7,805 bases of DNA from an uncultured Collinsella sp. (lineage in GTDB: Bacteria > Actinomycetota > Coriobacteriia > Coriobacteriales > Coriobacteriaceae), in assembly GCA_902493895.1 (NCBI GenBank), contig CABUQW010000060.1, forward strand, positions 1 to 7,805, read 5' to 3'. Positions 4,682-7,805 of this stretch are shown here, in pieces. The notes below the pieces were generated by a model, which did no database searches, had not been told where the DNA came from, and worked only from the letters and a program-made list of their open reading frames with translations. Position 1 is the first letter of the stretch; every line of letters starts with the position of its first letter. Made by a program: the position numbers and the translations under genes.

Positions 4682-6538
4682 TTAGCAGCCCTCCTTTGCG
4701 CAGACGGATGCGGAGGCGATCGGGGTGGACGCGGGCGTCGTACTCCCCTGCTGGCCCTCGAGCTCCTCGCGGCGCAGCTGCGACTGGCAAATCTCGCGAT
4801 AGAGCTGACAGGCCGCGTACAGCTCATCGTGCGTGCCCAGGCCCGCGACCGAGCCGTGATTGAGCACGCAGATCATGTCGGCGTCGCGCACGGTCGAGAC
4901 GCGCTGGCTCACAATGACCGTAGTCAGCGGCAGACCGCCCTCGGCGGCACCGCGCACGCTGCGCTCGCGAATGGCATGACGAAGCGCCGCATCGGTCTTA
5001 AAGTCGAGCGCCGAGGCAGAGTCATCCATGATTAGGACCTGCGGAGAGCCCACCAGAGCACGTGCGATGGTCAGGCGCTGGCGCTGGCCACCGCTAAAGT
5101 TCTTGCCACCCGCCTCGACCGGCGCGTCCAGACCCTGAGGTTTTTTGCGCACGAACTCGCTCGCCTGCGCCATATCGAGCGCCGCCCAAAGCTCATCGTC
5201 GGTTGCCGCATCGTCGCGCCAGGTTAGGTTGCTGCGAATCGTGCCGCTCACGAGCGACGCGCGCTGCGGAACAGTCGCGACCACACGGCGCAGCTGATCG
5301 AGCGGCCAGGCGCGCACGTCGGCACCCATTACGCTCACGCTGCCGATGCTCGCGTCGTACAGGCGCGAGATAAGCGAGACGAGCGTGGACTTGCCGCTGC
5401 CCGTGCCGCCGATAATACCGAGCGTTTTGCCCACCGGCAGTTCCAGGGTCACATCGCTCACGGCATTTGCCGCGCCCGCGCCAAACGAAAAGCTCGCATG
5501 GTCAAAGCTCAGCGCAGGGACTGGAGCAGCGCCACCCGCCAGTTCGCTCGGCTTGGGCAGCTCGACCGGCTGGTTGCCCTCGTCGGTGATGCTCGGCACG
5601 CAATTGAGCACCTCGTTGATACGCGACGCACTGGCGCTCGCCTTGGTAAAGACCACGACCAGGTTGGCGACGTAGACGATGGAGGTAAGGGTCTGCGTCA
5701 TGTAGTTCACAAACGCCATGACCTGGCCCTGCGTAAGCTCGCCCACGTTGACCTGGATGCCGCCCACCCACAGGATGGCGCACACACCAAGGTTCATCAC
5801 CAAAAACGTTACAGGGTTAAGGATCGACGAGAGCTTGCCCACCGCGATGGCGATATGAGCCTGGTCGTCGGCGGCTTGGGCAAAGCGCTCGCGCTCGTGG
5901 TCCTCGCGCACAAACGCACGGACCACGCGGGCGCCCGAAAGCCCCTCGCGGCAAATGAGCGCGATGCGGTCGAGCTTTGCCTGCAGCTGCTTGTAATACG
6001 GAATGCAGCGCGCCATGACAAACCAAAACACCAGGCCGATAGCGGGCGTACAAATCAAAAAGATGATGCCGAGCTTAAGGTCGATGGCAAGGGCCGCGAC
6101 CATGGAGCCCACCGCTAGGAAGGGCCAGCGGATGAGCATGCGCACGCCCAGCGCCACAGCGAGCTGCACCTGGTTGACGTCGTTGGTGATACGCGTGATG
6201 AGCGACGGCGTGCCAAAACGGTCGAGTTCGGCATAGCTCAGCTTGTTGATATGCTGGTAGAGCGCGCCACGAATGTCGGTGCCCATGCCCTGCGAGGTGA
6301 GCGCCGCCATCTTTTGGCAGACGAGCGTAAACGAGATGCCGATCACAGCCATGGCGGCGAGCACCATGCCGTAGTGGACGACAGCGTTCACATCGCGTGC
6401 GCCGATGCCCTTATCGATCATCTGGGCAATCACCAACGGCGTCAGCAGGTCAAAAATCACTTCGATCAGCTTGCACGCTGGGCCGATCACCATATACCGG
6501 CGAAACTTGCCACCAAAACGCCTGAGCAGCTCAATCAT
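4682..6538 (-). CDS. ABC exporter half-transporter, degenerate-site subunit (permease-ATPase fusion)
   Basis: This is a 618-residue membrane exporter half and the partner of the gene immediately downstream. Hydrophobic segments occur near residues 17-40, 55-77, 132-155, 157-178 and 244-262. The ATPase has Walker A GGTGSGKS (377-384), Q-loop Q425 and a canonical signature FSGGQ (481-485). The Walker B reads VLIMDD with D506 in place of the catalytic Glu, the switch His is Gln (SQR, Q545), and the A-loop aromatic is Phe. These are the usual marks of the non-hydrolysing half of heterodimeric exporters, so they look like design rather than decay. The ATG at 6536-6538 has GGGAG nine bases upstream. 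An in-frame TTG at 6569-6571 would add 11 residues but lacks a ribosome binding site. The C-terminal tail after about residue 590 is Ser/Thr/Ala-rich and ends CAKEGC, whose codons carry the next gene's ribosome binding site. Confidence 0.92.
   Translation of the reverse strand: MIELLRRFGGKFRRYMVIGPACKLIEVIFDLLTPLVIAQMIDKGIGARDVNAVVHYGMVLAAMAVIGISFTLVCQKMAALTSQGMGTDIRGALYQHINKLSYAELDRFGTPSLITRITNDVNQVQLAVALGVRMLIRWPFLAVGSMVAALAIDLKLGIIFLICTPAIGLVFWFVMARCIPYYKQLQAKLDRIALICREGLSGARVVRAFVREDHERERFAQAADDQAHIAIAVGKLSSILNPVTFLVMNLGVCAILWVGGIQVNVGELTQGQVMAFVNYMTQTLTSIVYVANLVVVFTKASASASRINEVLNCVPSITDEGNQPVELPKPSELAGGAAPVPALSFDHASFSFGAGAANAVSDVTLELPVGKTLGIIGGTGSGKSTLVSLISRLYDASIGSVSVMGADVRAWPLDQLRRVVATVPQRASLVSGTIRSNLTWRDDAATDDELWAALDMAQASEFVRKKPQGLDAPVEAGGKNFSGGQRQRLTIARALVGSPQVLIMDDSASALDFKTDAALRHAIRERSVRGAAEGGLPLTTVIVSQRVSTVRDADMICVLNHGSVAGLGTHDELYAACQLYREICQSQLRREELEGQQGSTTPASTPIASASVCAKEGC
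4690..4695 (-). promoter_or_regulatory. Internal ribosome binding site coupling the two exporter genes
   Basis: AGGAGG on the minus strand lies within the Lys-Glu-Gly codons ending the first exporter gene, eight bases before the ATG at 4679-4681. The stop TAA (4682-4684) touches that ATG, an arrangement that favours equal expression of the two subunits. Confidence 0.8.
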
Positions 6539-6551
6539 AAAAAGGCGCTCC

Positions 6552-6612
6552 CTATCATCATTCACACTCAATTCGAATCATGATAGTACGGTGAGCCCAA
6601 AAGACGAGTAAA
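6552..6612 (-). promoter_or_regulatory. Putative promoter and operator of the exporter operon
   Basis: On the minus strand TTTACT (6607-6612) and TACTAT (6583-6588) are 18 bp apart and make a weak promoter candidate. An inverted repeat CTATCAT (6552-6558) / ATGATAG (6580-6586) overlaps the -10 and the leader. Palindromes ATTCGAAT (6571-6578) and ATCATGAT (6577-6584) lie inside it. A further dyad CGAGT/ACTCG (6605-6609, 6615-6619) covers the -35. This suggests control by a dimeric repressor, which is inference only, since no regulator is encoded nearby. Confidence 0.3.
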
Positions 6613-6694
6613 CAACTCGCCATTTCTAATGGGATTCGGTTTCCAAAGAAGCGGAGAGGCACGCGCACACCCAGCCAGTGTCGGGTCGACCGCC

Positions 6695-6703
6695 TGATAT
6701 ACT
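6695..6703 (+). promoter_or_regulatory. Extended -10 promoter of the surface-protein gene
   Basis: TG-A-TATACT (TG at 6695-6696, hexamer 6698-6703) is a good extended -10 element. No convincing -35 is seen 17 bp upstream. A start near 6710 would give a leader of about 44 bases, with GAGGTG (6743-6748) five bases before the ATG at 6754. Confidence 0.5.
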
Positions 6704-7658
6704 TACATTAGTGCTACCAAGTTAGTCGCCGACCCTTGAAATGAGGTGCCGAGATGAACGACATTCTCGCAAGAAGAGCAAGACGAGCAACTGTGGGCAT
6801 CGCCCTTTCCGCGGCACTTGTCGCGGGAATCGCCCCCGTAGCGGCGATCGCGGCAGAAACCAGCTCCCCCACCGGTGCGGCCGTTTCGCAGACGAGCGCC
6901 GCCAACGGCAATTCGGGCGCCCCGCAGACAGAAGACGCGGCCGCCGCAAAAGAAAAAGCGATGCAGCCATGCAGGAAGCGCTCAAAAACCTCGAGGCCGC
7001 AAAAAACGCCGCAAGTCCCGAGAAAATTGCGAGATTCAATGATGACATTACCCGTTTTCAAGAGTACCGCGAAAAGATGGCGGCGCAAGCCGCCGAAGGG
7101 AGGGAACTCCTTCCCACCATGCAAGCGGACATCGATGCTGCCCAAGCCAAATACGACGGGGCCATCAACCGGGTAAGCGAGCTCCAGGCAGAATTAGAGA
7201 AGAAACATGAGATGCTTAAGACACTCGAAGCACTCGGCTACGAGGAGTTTGTCGAAACTACTAAACAGCAAATAAAGCAGTTGCACAGTGAGATCATATC
7301 GGCAAAAACGCACGTAAACTATTGCGAAACGGAGCTCCGCGAGTTCCAGTACCGCCTCAGAAGAGTGGAAAGACGAGTTAATGACTGTGAACGTGCTGTA
7401 GAGAAATATAAAGCCGATATCGACCGGTTCACAGCCTGGCGAGATGCGCTCCTCGACAATTTGAAAAAAGCGCAAGCGGCCTATGACGACGCCTGCAAGG
7501 CATACGAAGAGGCGAAAGCCGCGGCAGACAAGGCCGCCTCGCCCGAGATAACGAAACCGACCGAGACAGTGCCTCCCTCCGGCTCGACGCAACCCGCCGA
7601 GGCGACACCGCCCGTTGCCTCACCTGCAACCGGCAAAGACGCCCCATCGAGCTCCACC

Positions 7659-7724
7659 AAGCAGGCGAACACGAGCAGCGGCAAGCAAGCAGATACGACC
7701 GCCGGCAAGCTCGCGAACACGGGC
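7659..7724 (+). repeat. Three 24-bp tandem repeats ending in the sortase motif
   Basis: In the downstream frame an 8-residue unit repeats at 7659, 7683 and 7707, giving KQANT, KQADT and KLANT. The third copy is the one that becomes the LANTG sorting motif (7710-7724). The units have diverged at the DNA level. Confidence 0.65.
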
Positions 7725-7805
7725 GATGCAGCGCCGAGCGCAATCGCACTCGCAGCAGTCGCCGCCGCAGGACTCGGAATAACCGCCACGGCCACACGCC
7801 GCCTC
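7710..7805 (+). other. Cell-wall sorting signal (LANTG, hydrophobic segment, Arg tail)
   Basis: LANTG (7710-7724) is followed by GDAAPS, about 20 hydrophobic residues (IALAAVAAAGLGITATA) and Arg-Arg at the window edge. LAxTG is the preferred motif of class E sortases of high-GC Gram-positives, so the protein is probably attached to peptidoglycan by such an enzyme. No sortase gene is in the window. The stop codon must lie just beyond 7805. Confidence 0.75.

Larger units (their letters stand above)
6754..7805 (+). pseudogene. Frameshifted, sortase-anchored coiled-coil surface protein (3' end beyond window)
   Basis: The first frame starts at ATG 6754 (GAGGTG five bases upstream). It encodes a signal peptide: basic RRARR, a hydrophobic stretch to about residue 33, and cleavage likely after AIAA (residue 34). 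A Ser/Thr/Ala-rich linker follows, up to about residue 68. After AAAKEK that frame turns into unlikely sequence and stops at 7176. The -1 frame, from 6957 on, continues plausibly as SDAAMQEALKNLEAAK and stays open to the window end, about 283 codons. It encodes a long Ala/Glu/Lys/Gln-rich coiled coil with three Cys (NYCE, NDCE, DACK), a Pro/Thr/Ser-rich wall-spanning part, LANTG, a hydrophobic stretch and Arg residues. Adding one A to the A5 run at 6953-6957 restores a single protein of more than 351 residues. As written it is broken. A sequencing error, or less likely slippage on AAA, could rescue it. An ATG at 6969-6971 could start the second part, but without an export signal. The ligand or function is unknown. 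Confidence 0.75.

Noticed and set aside
3527..5035. 502-codon plus-strand open frame
   Set aside because: It is antisense to both exporter genes. Its His/Arg/Asp-rich composition is typical of a reverse-strand shadow, while the exporter frames hold every expected motif.
6539..6571. TTG start adding 11 residues to the first exporter subunit
   Set aside because: There is no ribosome binding site upstream of the TTG. The ATG at 6538 has GGGAG at nine bases and matches the usual N-terminus length.
6952..6960. Programmed -1 frameshift in the surface-protein gene
   Set aside because: The zero-frame codons are GAA AAA GCG, so the A-rich stretch is not in the phase of the classic A AAA AAG slip site, and no stimulatory stem was seen just downstream. 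An indel is simpler.
7481..7795. Minus-strand open frame, Ala/Val/Ser-rich
   Set aside because: It is antisense to the Pro/Thr-rich and sorting-signal region of the surface protein. Its hydrophobic look is a mirror of that composition.

Overview
The window looks like chromosomal DNA from a high-GC Gram-positive, most likely a gut Coriobacteriia member close to Collinsella. That is an inference from GC-rich codon use, AGGAGG-type ribosome binding sites, an LAxTG-type sortase substrate and a single-ORF IS3-family transposase. No 16S or housekeeping marker is present, so the genus is not proven.

Layout. Positions 1-147 hold no certain gene. They show several possible RNA hairpins and lead into a strong plus-strand intrinsic terminator (148-172). 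From 178 to 1958 lies an intergenic array of 16-bp half-sites in strictly alternating orientation (consensus TGGGAYGCACTTTCCS and its complement), separated by unrelated 14- and 16-bp spacers, giving a 62-bp period. One half-site is split by a complete IS3-family insertion sequence (about 249-1762) whose transposase reads leftward. Removing the IS restores the half-site and the array phase. A short stretch without a confident gene (1959-2073) follows, then a terminator (2074-2101).

The terminator ends a leftward flavodoxin-family gene (2144-2695) with its own putative promoter. Next come two tightly coupled leftward ABC half-transporter genes (4682-6538, then 2822-4681), joined TAA-ATG. Together they should form a heterodimeric ABC exporter: the first subunit has a degenerate nucleotide site (Asp for the catalytic Glu, Gln for the switch His), and the second has canonical catalytic residues but a degenerate signature motif. 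The flavodoxin gene lies 126 bp beyond the exporter operon with no obvious terminator between, so read-through is possible.

A 215-bp divergent intergenic region (6539-6753) separates the exporter operon from a rightward gene (6754 to beyond the window end). That gene encodes a secreted, Ala/Glu/Lys-rich coiled-coil protein with an LANTG cell-wall sorting signal. It carries a one-base frameshift at an A-run near 6953-6957, separating the signal peptide from the body and anchor.

The most unusual item is the phased alternating-repeat array and its interruption by the IS, which resembles the known habit of some IS3-family elements (IS1397, ISKpn1) of inserting into palindromic intergenic repeats.
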